From the NCBI GenBank assembly GCA_964057225.1, contig OZ059899.1, positions 16,190,501-16,254,500 of the forward strand: DNA of 64,000 nucleotides, read 5' to 3'. Both the position numbers and the translations under genes were made by a program. This document shows positions 25,060-36,560 of the stretch, piece after piece. The DNA is from Auanema rhodensis (taxonomy: Eukaryota; Nematoda; Chromadorea; Rhabditida; Rhabditidae). A model generated the notes under the pieces. That model was not told the origin of the DNA, searched no databases, and saw only the letters and a list, made by a program, of their open reading frames with translations. The number at the start of each line of letters is the position of its first letter. The stretch's first letter is position 1.

Positions 25060-28000
25060 AAGGAAGAGAGAAGTCAGAGGAGAATTGAAAGAACAGTGAA
25101 GTGAAGGTAAGAGCCTGGAAGGAAATGACAATGATTACAGGGAAAACAAATGTAAGCTGTTGGCTAAATGCCAAACCGCAAAATGGAATGAACAGCCGTT
25201 CAACATCGCTTGACATGCATGAAATGAATCTGAGACCTATTACCATACATACGTGGCTTGATTTTCACGTAAAATTAGAATATTTGATAGCTATATGATA
25301 TGATTTGTGAAGGAAAGCTGAAAATAAAATAGAATGAAAGAGGAATAGAAAAGAGGACGACACGACAAATGTTGTATGATCGCTGAAAAATAAAAAAATG
25401 AGGAAAAGCAAGTTGATTATTGTGTTTAAACACAAGAAACATTAAAGATTGTGTATGTAAGAGTAATAATTTTGTGGATTTCAGGGGAGAAGAAGGCGAA
25501 AAACAAAGTTCTTGTGAAAGAAATGAAGCTAAAACTGAAGTTAGGATAAGAGTTCTTTCTTGAGCTATATACATACGAAATTTTGAAAGTTTCACGAATA
25601 CAATAGAAATAAAAGATATAGAGTGAGTCCAAACGGCTTCTGAATCCAGAACCAAAGTTTAGAATGTCAGATTGAGAAAAGCATAAACGAGGAGGAGCGA
25701 GCAGGGAAGATCTCTTGTTCCTTTTTTTTTTCTGGTCCTGACGCCGGCATGTTTAAACGAAGAGAAGTTAATTCAGGAGAAGAAGAATTTGACAATGTGC
25801 TGTAGAGAAATGACAAAACTGAATGTTTTTTAACTTCAGTTTGAACATGCTCGTCTAATGTCTCATGGGAAAATGCGTATAAGCACACATGCAAAAGATT
25901 TTCTGAAAATGAAAGTCCAAAGAGGGATAGGGACAACAAAAAAAAACTTCTTTGTTATATTCGATTATATTGACGAACATTAGGAAGATGATGCTGACGT
26001 CATGACAACAGAGCAAAATACAAGTAGATAGCACATAGATATTTTCTCTCTCTCTCTCTCTAAAGATATCACAAGAAATGAATATTAGAAGGATGAGCAT
26101 GTGTGTGTGTGTGAATAGGTCTGACCCAGCATAACTCGCACAGCTTGTTTAGTATATTCTATGCTCTACTTCTCTGTCAATCCTTCTATTAGCTCTTTCT
26201 CTTTCTCTCCCAGATTCAGTACCTCTATTTCTCTTACTATGAGATCGGATGCCTTCGTTCTCTCAGAGGGATATTTTTGAAGTAAAAAAACATGTAAATA
26301 AATTTATTAGAAAACAGCTATATGTTGATATATACATCCATACATAGAAAATATGAAAAAAATACGCTTGAAAGCTCAGTTCGAAAGCCTAACAATCAAC
26401 TTTCGTTTTGCTTTTCGTTTTTTTTTGGTTTCCTTTTCTTTACATTTGAAACATATCTGTTTTTCTTTTCTTTTCAAATAAAAAGTTTGGCCAAAAATAA
26501 TTTAAAAAATACAAAAAAAGATAAATTATATCATCACAATACACTATTATTATTTTTTTTTATTTAATTAAATAAAAAAAATATTAATTGTAATGTAAAT
26601 GAGAGGCGTTCTTTGTAATTTTGCAGCAGGGAATATAATAAATTTCCAAAAAATTGGAAAAATTGATGAGCATAAAGAAAGTTGAAAGGATTCTATTAAA
26701 AAAACTTGGAAAACTATTTATAGATATATAGATATATATAAATATAAATATATATAGATAGATGTTATATACGTGTGTAAACTGGGCAAAGATTGCAGAT
26801 TAAAGCAATACCTAGCATATTGATTTCAATTGCTTATAATCATTGAAAGACAATCAAAAATCATTTATATAATAATAAATATATAAATGTATTATTAGAA
26901 ATATTAGAAAAATCTTTTTTTTTTTCAAAATCTCAAACTAAAATTGCCTAGTTTTACATGTAATGCTCACTGGCAGTTGGTTTAATAACTGAAGTTATGA
27001 GAATCTATATAAGCATATAGGCTTTTGAGGTTTTATACACATTCAGAGGGATATGATACATACACAAACATTACATATATACGCAGGTTAAACAGGTTTT
27101 AAGCTTTCAGAAACTTTGTTGAGTTGGTGGGATGATGTTCAATGCTCAAAGCTCCGAGGAATAAGTTTGAATAGATAGATGGTTGAACAACTAGATTGTA
27201 TAATAGACAAGCACATAAACAAGGTATCTCTGTAACTATTCGATTAACTATACGGACATATAGTTAAGAAGACCAAGAGTATAGAACCTGTTGAATGAAC
27301 ATTGAAAACGGGGGCAAGGCCAAATTATGCTCCCGGGTTGGGTGGCCTAGCTGAAGGTAGGGGAGAAACATGTTGATGGTAAGAGGGGGGGGGTTAATGG
27401 AAAAGAGAGTGAATGAACAAAAAAATCTCCTTTTTTTTCTTTTCTTATCAAAGCGATTTACAGAAACGATGACGAAACGAAAAGGAAAGGAAGCAATAGC
27501 CAATTAGACTTTCAATTTTGAAATAGAATTTTGGAGAGACGGTCAGAGAAAATGAGAAAAAATGGTCAGAATAAGGGAGGAAGAAATGGAGAAGGAGGAA
27601 AAGAAGATAGAGAAGGAGATGGAAGAGCATTATCCCTTGCGTATATGTCTGTGTATGTGAAGAGATGAACACGAATATATATTGGATCAGTATTTTTGGA
27701 TGAAAAATATATAATTTCCTGAGAACAAAACCTGAGATTCTGAAAAAAAAGAAGAACATTGGTCGGACATGCATATATTGGACATATAGATAGATAGAAA
27801 GAAAGAGAGAATTGGGGATATAAAGGAATGAAAACGAGAGAGAGAGAGAGTTTTATTCAACTTAAGAGAGATCAATTATCTCTCCTAATTTTCTTTGTAC
27901 TTTCTCATTAAAAGAGCATTTTAGCATTTAAGGATAATTAAATAATATAATAAATAGTATGATACTAATAACTTTGATTACAAGCATTTAGCAATACAAC

Positions 28001-29637
28001 GTAACACAAGGGTTTTCAGATCTGACGCAAACGAACAGGGGAATAGCAGTATGTCTGTTTCTCTCTGTCAATTTGTGTCTTAGTCCTGTGTTCTGCCATC
28101 AGACTGACTGGAAAACGGTTCTGACACAGCAAACCATCATTCATTCTGCTTGGTCTAGCCCTAATATGGACATTTATCCTTTCCCATTCAACATTCGAAA
28201 GCTATTAGGAGGTTGAGCAATGAAGGAGAAAGCGCGAACGGAAAGTGCGAGAGGAACGTGGAGAGAAAGAGAGAAATAGAGAGAGATTGAAGGGTCAAAA
28301 CGAAAAATCAAGAGGGCAGACAGTGAGCATGTCTAAAGCCTCATTAGTCAGGGCTTCTGTTACATTCTGATCATAGAAATAACAATGAAGAGGAAATTGA
28401 GTAAGATTAAGAGAAGTAATGAGTTTGAATAGAAGAAACATAGGACTGTTTTAAGAAATAACAGACGTTTATTCCTTATATTAATCTATTCTGATGTTGA
28501 ATATTCACAAAAACCTCGAACTTGATGTCAAACTGTGTCATCAAAACTCTCAATGATCTTCCTGTTCTTGTAACATTGATTGACAAGTAAGCTAGACAAT
28601 GAACCATGCAAAAAAGGAATAGAAAAAGATAGAAAAGAGAAGATAAAGAGATAGAAAGATAAAGATTTTGATATAGTTAATAACTATATAATATAGATAT
28701 AATAGTAATCAGTAATATAGAAAAGTTGGTAATGCTAGTGATGAGTGAATATCTTCTTATAGACGTTTTTCTCATAAATATAGCCTGAAATATAAAAATA
28801 TTTATATGGACTTCATATAAATAAATAATATATAATGTATGATTAATTATACAAATTGAAAGAAATATTAAAAACAAAATGAAAATAGCTATATTGAGTG
28901 AGTAGACGAATATGAACATTTGTCTTAGCATCTCAAAGATGTTGCTTACAACTTGGGACATCAAAGCTAAGTCTAAGGTGCAAGAGGTTCATGCAATAAA
29001 CAACCATGATGATGATGTTGAATAAAATGAACGATATGAGTGCTAAGTAAGTTGAAGTTCTTAGATGGAACAAAGAAATGACTCTTTTCATGGAAATGCT
29101 TATTGGGAATGAGCTTAATGAAAGTTGAAGACGATGCTTGTTGTTAGCTTCAATGCAGATAGCTAAGACGTATCTGAGGAAGGGTACATACACTACGATA
29201 AATACTAAAGATTTAGAACAATTCCCTATTAATATGATAGAATTATACTATATATATATATAATATTTGTTGTGTAGTACAGTAAGCTAGATATATGATG
29301 AATATGTGTTGCAAGAAGAAATTATTTCATCATCTAGTTAGCAATAAAAACGTTCTACTTAACTATAATAACGACAATAATATAACTATATGTATATATG
29401 AGGGGGAGAAGTGAGAGAAAATAAAATGAATGAGCAGATCAATAGTTCAACCGAAAAGTCTATTATATTATTAGTAAATGGAATTGTAATTATGAGTCAA
29501 TTCTGCACACGTGGAAAAGTCACGTGAAATTAGAATATAATATAGTTAGTTGTAGTTAAAGGATTGATGTATAAGGTGGAGAGAGGTATTGAATTTAAAC
29601 ATAGAGTGAAATAGAATTATATAAAGGGAATAGGAAA

Positions 29638-29654
29638 GAGTGAGAGAGAGAGAG

Positions 29655-29703
<49 letters not shown>
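29638..29703. repeat. (GA)n microsatellite with one GC interruption
   Basis: GA tract with a single GCGA interruption near 29657; the rest is uninterrupted. Confidence 0.9.
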
Positions 29704-29705
<2 letters not shown>

Positions 29706-30167
29706 AATACTGGATAGATTAGGGTACTTTGCTTGAATTCTGAAGAGGAATTACATTGAAAAATTGTTATTCATCATAAGAATAACAATATTAATTATTA
29801 TATTTGAAAAGAAACTAAAATATTGACGAGATTAACGTTAATTTTCCATTTTTTGACACATTCTAGAAGCAGTAATAAATATATACAATACTAAAATAAA
29901 ATTAGAAAGAATACTAAGTAGAAAAAGGAAATTTAGAGAAAATTATTGCAGAAAAAGGGAAAATGGAAGGAAAGATTGATATCGATGAGCGTAATGTGAG
30001 AGCTGAGCAGACAGAAAAAGAGGAACAAAGGTAGACTCAGATAGAAATGGAGAGAGAGAGAACGCAATAGAGGGGGTAATTGAAAAAAAGTGAAAATAAG
30101 GTGAAGCATGTACCTGTTGATCAGCTATGTATGGAGTGTAGTTCAATTGTGTTGCCTTTGAACTCTT

Positions 30168-30169
<2 letters not shown>

Positions 30170-30230
<61 letters not shown>
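30170..30230. repeat. (CT)n microsatellite
   Basis: CT tract with one GTCT interruption, opposite in strand to the GA tract 470 bp upstream. The pair forms an inverted arrangement of pure simple repeats. Confidence 0.9.
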
Positions 30231-30232
<2 letters not shown>

Positions 30233-30926
30233 AACTGTTCTAAAGAAAAAACGTTCTTTGTGTCTAGGTTTTTCATGAAAAAATACTTCCACCTCTCGTG
30301 CATTCTTTACCAAATTAAAATAAAATTAGATGAGAATTGAACAAAAAAAAGAAGTTAATTGGGCGGAAAAAATTGAAAATCTTGACCATTGAGCAGTTGG
30401 TATAAATATAAACTTTTCCATAATTAAATGAAATAGAAGAATAAAATATAAAGTTAGTTGTTTGTAAACGTCTTCAAATAATTCCAAAAATATTTGAGGA
30501 AAAGCAATATATTGATAAATCATTTAGGAAAGATATATATGGACGGAGAGAGGAAAGGAGAGAGGAAGAGTGAAAGCGACAGATAGCAAGTGATGAATGT
30601 ATGTGTGGGAAAAAGCGGCTTCATAGCAATAAAAGAAAATATTTGGCTGTTGAAAGAAAACATCTGAAAATTGAAAAAGATAAAAGACAAATATAGAAGA
30701 GTAGCAGTTAATTGGTGGAAAAAGATAAGAATAAGAAGCTAAAAAACGAGAAAGGATGAATGATGGGTCTGTGTGAACATGCGAAAATGCAGCACTAGTT
30801 GCCGAAATGCAAAATATTACATGATGATTCAGGAAAATTGACAGAACGGAAAAGGACAGTGTGTCATAGATACAAATATATGTAGCTATTGGTGGAACTG
30901 GCCATCATGAAGAGCAGCATAGATAT

Positions 30927-30929
<3 letters not shown>

Positions 30930-30978
<49 letters not shown>

Positions 30979-30985
30979 GGGGGGT
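30930..30985. repeat. (GA)n microsatellite ending in a G-run
   Basis: GA tract with one AAAG interruption that ends in about eight G, the same GA-to-polyG layout as at 11.6 and 34.0 kb. Confidence 0.9.
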
Positions 30986-31672
30986 AGAAATTAAACTGAA
31001 TATCTATTCAATACTTTGTTTTTCGAAAGCAAATGAGATCACAACGATTTTAAAAGGATAGTCGACCGTTGAGATGATTCGAAAATAGGAAAAGGTATTT
31101 CAAATTGAGAGAGAGAGAGAGAAAGAGAAAAGGGCAATGAAGGTTTTTCTACGAGAGTTAGAAAACAGAATGAAAAAAAGGAAAATGAAGAGTTAAGACT
31201 GAGAGTACACGATTTCAGAAAAAACAATTGTTCTATCAGGATAGCAGGAATAGGACAACAAGAGGAAACAGAAACAAGAGGAAAAACATGATGCTATTCA
31301 AGCTGAAACAGATATATGATGATGAAACTGATTCGGAAGAACATGTAGACTTTGAGAGATAAACAGGAAAATTGAAAAAATGAACATGACAGAAGTGAAT
31401 AGTAAGTTATGGAATTGAGCTGGAGAAGTAGCATTAAAGAATGAAAGAGGAGGGGGGACCGAGATGAAGAATGATGAATATTCCCTATTACCTTCACACT
31501 AACACTTCTTCTATTCGAAATCTTTTAGAAAATGGTTTATTGTTATTGCTTTCTTCAAAAAAACAAATTCAAAGAAACATGGTAAGAAAGGAATGGAGAG
31601 GTAGAAGAGGTGAGAAGAAAGTAAGCGATTAGGCATCAGTGTTTAGCCACGAAAATTGTTGAAATAATCGTT

Positions 31673-31978
31673 ATGGTTGTACGAAGGAAGCAAAAAGGAA
31701 GTTGCAAGCGAAATTTGGAGGGAAAACGAGAAAAACGTGAAAAATGCTGCAAAGATAAAGTGCGGGAAATGTTAGCTGCATTTCTAGCTTCTCAAAATGC
31801 AGAAAGCAGAATAAACGACTGTGACGAAGAAGTGTCGTGGATTATGATTCTAGAAATTGTTACCGAAATATATGCGGAGAATCAGATGATGAAGCTGAAG
31901 GAAGAAAAAGGAGACGAAGAAAAGGAGAAGAAGGAAGAAGAAGAAGAACATGATGAGGAATCTAAGAAAAGAATCTAA
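31673..31978 (+). CDS. Doubtful small Lys/Glu-rich open frame
   Basis: A 101-codon frame. Residues 1-28 and 78-101 are Lys/Arg/Glu runs expected from purine-rich DNA. The middle (about 30-75) is less repetitive and hydrophobic-patterned (MLAAFLASQNAES, WIMILEIVTEIYAE). There is no recognised domain and no flanking gene. I list it because the middle part is not simple repeat. A chance frame remains the more likely reading. Confidence 0.15.
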   Translation: MVVRRKQKGSCKRNLEGKREKREKCCKDKVREMLAAFLASQNAESRINDCDEEVSWIMILEIVTEIYAENQMMKLKEEKGDEEKEKKEEEEEHDEESKKRI

Positions 31979-33346
31979 TAGGAAGAAGATAGTAAGAAGG
32001 AGATGTATAAAATGAATCAAATTTTTGTGGATAATCAAATAGCTTCTTCATCTAATGACATTTATACTCAGTTTTTTTATTTTTAGTCGCATTTCATAAG
32101 AAATAGAAAAGAAAAAAGGAAAACTTTTCAATGATAAAAGAAAAGAATTTTTCATTTAGAGCTTCTTCTTCTTCCTTCTATTTTTGATTTCAAATTCTAC
32201 ATCATCATCTAACATCAACATCAACATCATTGTGTTGTCGTTGTCGACGTTACCGTCATCTTCAGATGCAGAATTAGAAATTATATCCTTCAGAGGTTGA
32301 ACAATTCATTTCTCAGAAAGGTTTTCAAAGATAAGACAAGATCTAAATTGGTTCAGGTCATGTATGTATTATATTTCCAAAAAGAAAGATTTGTAGATGA
32401 GAAGGAGGACGAGGAAGAGGGGGGGGGGGAGACTAAAAAAGGAAAATTTCAATTCCTTTTTCATGGAATAAAGACAAAATAAATGTTTTTTGTCTTAAAT
32501 TAAATGAAAATTTGTATGAAATATACCAATAATATTTAGCTTATTTTCTATTCATTCATTACAAACTTATAGTACAAACTAAAATGAAATAAAAGAAAAT
32601 ATGAGAAAAGGAGAGAAAAGAGAAAAAGAGGTACAGACAGAGAAAGATACATGTAGTTATAGAAAGAGAGAGAGAGAGAGAGAGAGAGAATGTGTTGAAA
32701 ATATTCAAATTTCTAGAAGAAAAACAATTAAAATAAACATTTCCCATGTATCATCTAGCTCATATCGAAATTCCGAAAAATATAAATGAACAACAGCTTG
32801 AACTCACAAAGGATTTCCTAAGCTACATGTGATATTGTCAAATTTCAATTTATTATGAGTAGGTCACAAATACCTGAAAAAGGCGTCAGAAGCTTGTGAT
32901 ATATGATTTCAGTTCTAGAGCAAAAAATAGTTTGACACCTATTACCATCAATGGCTTTGTTACTACGAATATGCAAAGCTTTAGGAATTCAAATATTCAT
33001 ATATCTATGTATATCAGGTTCTTAGAAGATATTTGGGTAGAACCAAATCAAAATAATGACTAAGACCAGTAATGAACGTTCAATGAGATGAAAGAGCATG
33101 CTTCATCATAGTCGATGACAGCTATATAATCGAAGAACGGAAAGACGAGGTAAAATAATACCCCAATTGTTGTTCAAATTTCAAATTTCGGGGAATAAAT
33201 AGTCGTTCGAATGGAAGTTCCTTCCACATTCTCTCTCACTCTTTCTCTCTTTCTCTCTCACTCTCTCGTACTCCTCTTTCAAATATGGAACGATCTTCCT
33301 TCTCTAGCTTTTTAATCATGCTTGATAACTTATAATTGATTCTCAC

Positions 33347-33349
<3 letters not shown>

Positions 33350-33404
<55 letters not shown>
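33350..33404. repeat. (CT)n microsatellite
   Basis: A pure CT tract on the plus strand. Confidence 0.9.
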
Positions 33405-33407
<3 letters not shown>

Positions 33408-34004
33408 GCGATGAAATGTTCTGTGAGAAAGAAATGAAACTTTTCATCAGTAAGCCAAAGACTAAATTAGAGAAGTATGAACCCATTGATCACAAAAAGA
33501 TATCAAAGAATTGAACATAATACTTCATATAGCCAGTTATGTTAACTATGTGTAGCAAAATAAGAAAACTTAATCTGTTTATATAACTGAATATACATTG
33601 TATATGAGTATATTCCATATATATCTCTCATGATCTAGTTTTTTTTCTTTCATCATGCCATTATCTCTCAGGAATATCATAGCAACTGACTGAACAGTGT
33701 TTCACTTTTTTTGGTAAAGAGCCAAATATAAGAATGAGTGTTAAAGTTGGAAATTTAAAGTTTCTATATACGAATGATAAAGAGAGAGAAAGACGATATG
33801 AGAATCAGGATGATTTCCATTTGATGGTAAATTAAGAGAGAATAAGAGGTTTTAATTAAAAAATAATTATTATATAAGAGAAAGTTGGAACAATGAGAAG
33901 AGAATGTCACATATGTAAGCGTATAATGAGATCAAAAAAGATTGTAAACGGCGAGATAAGGAGAGTTTATAAGGAAAACAAAGAGTAGAGAGAAAGAGGG
34001 AGAA

Positions 34005-34032
34005 AGTGAGAGAGAGAGAAGGGGGGGGGGGG
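34005..34032. repeat. Short GA tract ending in about 13 G
   Basis: The longest G-run I noticed in the window, directly after GA repeats. Confidence 0.85.
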
Positions 34033-34612
34033 CTAAATGGGAAATCAATCTTTGCATTATTGCGGAATAATGCTGGAAAGACAGGGAGAATTTAGAGTGG
34101 GAGAGGTAGGAAGGACAGCTTAATCTGCTTTCTGATTAATAAAGTGAGAGGCTCGTATAATAGACAAATCATTTTAAGAAATAATAGACCATATATGTAG
34201 AAGGAGAGAGAGAGAGAGAAAGAGAGAGAGAGAAAAAGGTAGAGGAAATTGGAGGATGAGGGAACAGGGAGAAAATGTTATTATTAGAATGTGCAGAAAG
34301 ATGAAAAGCAGCCTAATGTGTTAGATGAGATCAAAGCTTAGATTAAAGAGATAAACCGAAAATAGAAGATTGAAGATGATGAACGAAGAAAAGAAAACGA
34401 TTTATATAGATAACCCAATAGATTATATTATATAGCTAAGAATAAAAGAGAGTAATGTTGAAGATGTTTATGGGTGTGGCAACTGATATGATTTCGCAAC
34501 AGAAAATCAAAACTATGGCAGAAGATTTGACATGGATATGAAAAATGAGAAGAAATAGTTAAAGCAAGTCAGAACAACAAACAGAAAATTCGAGAGAAAA
34601 AGAGATAAAAAA

Positions 34613-34614
34613 AG

Positions 34615-34664
<50 letters not shown>

Positions 34665-34672
34665 GAAAGAGA
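34613..34672. repeat. (GA)n microsatellite with GATA/GTGA interruptions
   Basis: GA tract followed by an AAG/AGA run. It generates overlapping Ser/Leu open frames on the minus strand. Confidence 0.85.
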
Positions 34673-35906
34673 GAGGAGGAGTGAGACAGAGCATCAAGAA
34701 GAAGAAGAAGAAGCAGTAGATATTTCGATTGTTTTCTTCTTTTGATAATATACATTCCTTGAGACTATACAGTTTCAAAATATAAACAGCCAATTGGTAT
34801 CAAGTTAGAAAACTTGAAGATACAAGGTTAAGACAATCGAGAATTATTATAAGAGAGAAAAGGCCAAAATGATATTCATAAAGATGTGAGAAACAATGGG
34901 CACAATAAAGCTACTGCTTGAATTAAAGCATTTTTAGAACTAGAGAAGCGAAGCTTAGACTCAGCAGTGAGCCTATTGGAGATGAATAACGAAAAAAGAC
35001 ACAGAGAGAGAGAGAGAGAAAGAGACGACCCTGAAACTACTAATTATGCGATCGAAAAGAGCCCAGAATGCTTTGAGAATAGAACCGTTTTCATCGTTTA
35101 TTCGAATTGTTAATTGGTCAAAAATTGGATATCAGTCTTGGTGAATGAAACTGGATGTGGACATGGATGGCCATGTATGTGTTAGAAGAGTGGAGAGAGA
35201 GAGATAGAGAGAAATTGAGAGAGAGAGAACAAGGAAGAGCTTGGCAGTGTATATGTATGTGTATGTGTGTATGTGCAAATCGATGTCAAAAAGCATCATC
35301 AAATTTTTAGACGAAAAACTACAAATTTGGACATTTTGTTTTTTTTTGAAGCGTTGAAATTGAAAAAAATAAAGTTTAATAGGGAAGATTGGAAACTTGA
35401 TAAAACAACAATGAAGGTGCATAACTGGAAGAATGAAAAGAAAGCAGTTGAGGAAAAGAGGGAGAGAAAGAGAGAGAGAGAGGTGGTAGAGGAGAATAGA
35501 GATGAAAGGAAAATGAGAATAGAGTTGGGAAGAAGCAGAAGTTTATTAAAATGAAGTGAATTAAGCTGAGAATCGAATACTATTATATAATAAATATTTT
35601 ATAATTAGAGTAAGCATTTAATATCTATATATCTCTATATATAATATAGTATATATTGCAAAACAAAATGAATAAAACAGACAACAAGATAAGAAAGAAT
35701 ACCATGGAGACCGAAAAAAAAACATATTTTCGAGAAGAAAAATTCAAGCCACAAACTTGAGAGAATTAACAAAAAAGAAAGTGAACGAGAGAGGATGAGC
35801 GAGAAGACAACACCAAGCTTGAAACAGAGCTGAACTACGTCAGTCTTCTTCGATTTCAAGCAAAGCTAAAAAAATAATTGTAAACGTATGTATGCATGGA
35901 AGTGAC

Positions 35907-35908
<2 letters not shown>

Positions 35909-35951
<43 letters not shown>
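35909..35951. repeat. (GA)n microsatellite
   Basis: A pure GA tract of about 21 units. Confidence 0.9.
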
Positions 35952-35955
<4 letters not shown>

Positions 35956-36406
35956 ATAAAAAAAAGTTGTTAAGTTTAGTTGTCGTGAGAAAACTGATGG
36001 GTAAGAAGTTGTAGCAACGATATTACTTATGAATCAGAAATTGGCCATTCTAAATACTAAGAAAGCGAAATAACCATCTAGGAAGTAAGATGCGCTCGTT
36101 GTTTCAGACGAAGAAATAATGTTTTTTCGATAAATTATTCTGGGAGGAAAAGTTTGACAATAGGTTGGAAGCACATAAGACGTAATTTTCTTTCAAAGTT
36201 CTTAAAAGGGGAAGTTCATCAGAAGATTTTAATAGCAATGAAGTATTGGGGGGAGAGGAGATGTTGAAGTAGAAGAAAAACGAAATTGAGAGAATTGACG
36301 CTGTGGGCTGGAAACAGAAAACACAACCGCTTTGAGCTGCTACTAAATTGAAATGAAAATAGCCTCACGTATACATATGTCTATCGAGAAGGTTTACATG
36401 TATGAA

Positions 36407-36409
<3 letters not shown>

Positions 36410-36458
<49 letters not shown>

Positions 36459-36463
36459 TGTGT

Positions 36464-36502
<39 letters not shown>

Positions 36503-36507
36503 TGTGT

Positions 36508-36556
<49 letters not shown>
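36410..36556. repeat. Compound GA array with a duplicated internal spacer
   Basis: Three GA blocks are separated by two identical 17-nt spacers (GCGAGTGTGTGAGAAAG) starting at 36454 and 36498, a 44-bp period. This shows a segmental tandem duplication inside a microsatellite. Confidence 0.9.

Positions 36557-36560
<4 letters not shown>

Noticed and set aside
25995-26002. A lone palindromic CRE in the desert
   Set aside because: It is isolated, 16 kb from NR4A and 7 kb from the nearest gene start, so I do not count it with the cluster. A single copy is near chance expectation.
32297-32482. Small plus-strand frame with Glu/Gly/Lys run
   Set aside because: It is short, rich in purine-run residues, and has no neighbour or domain support.
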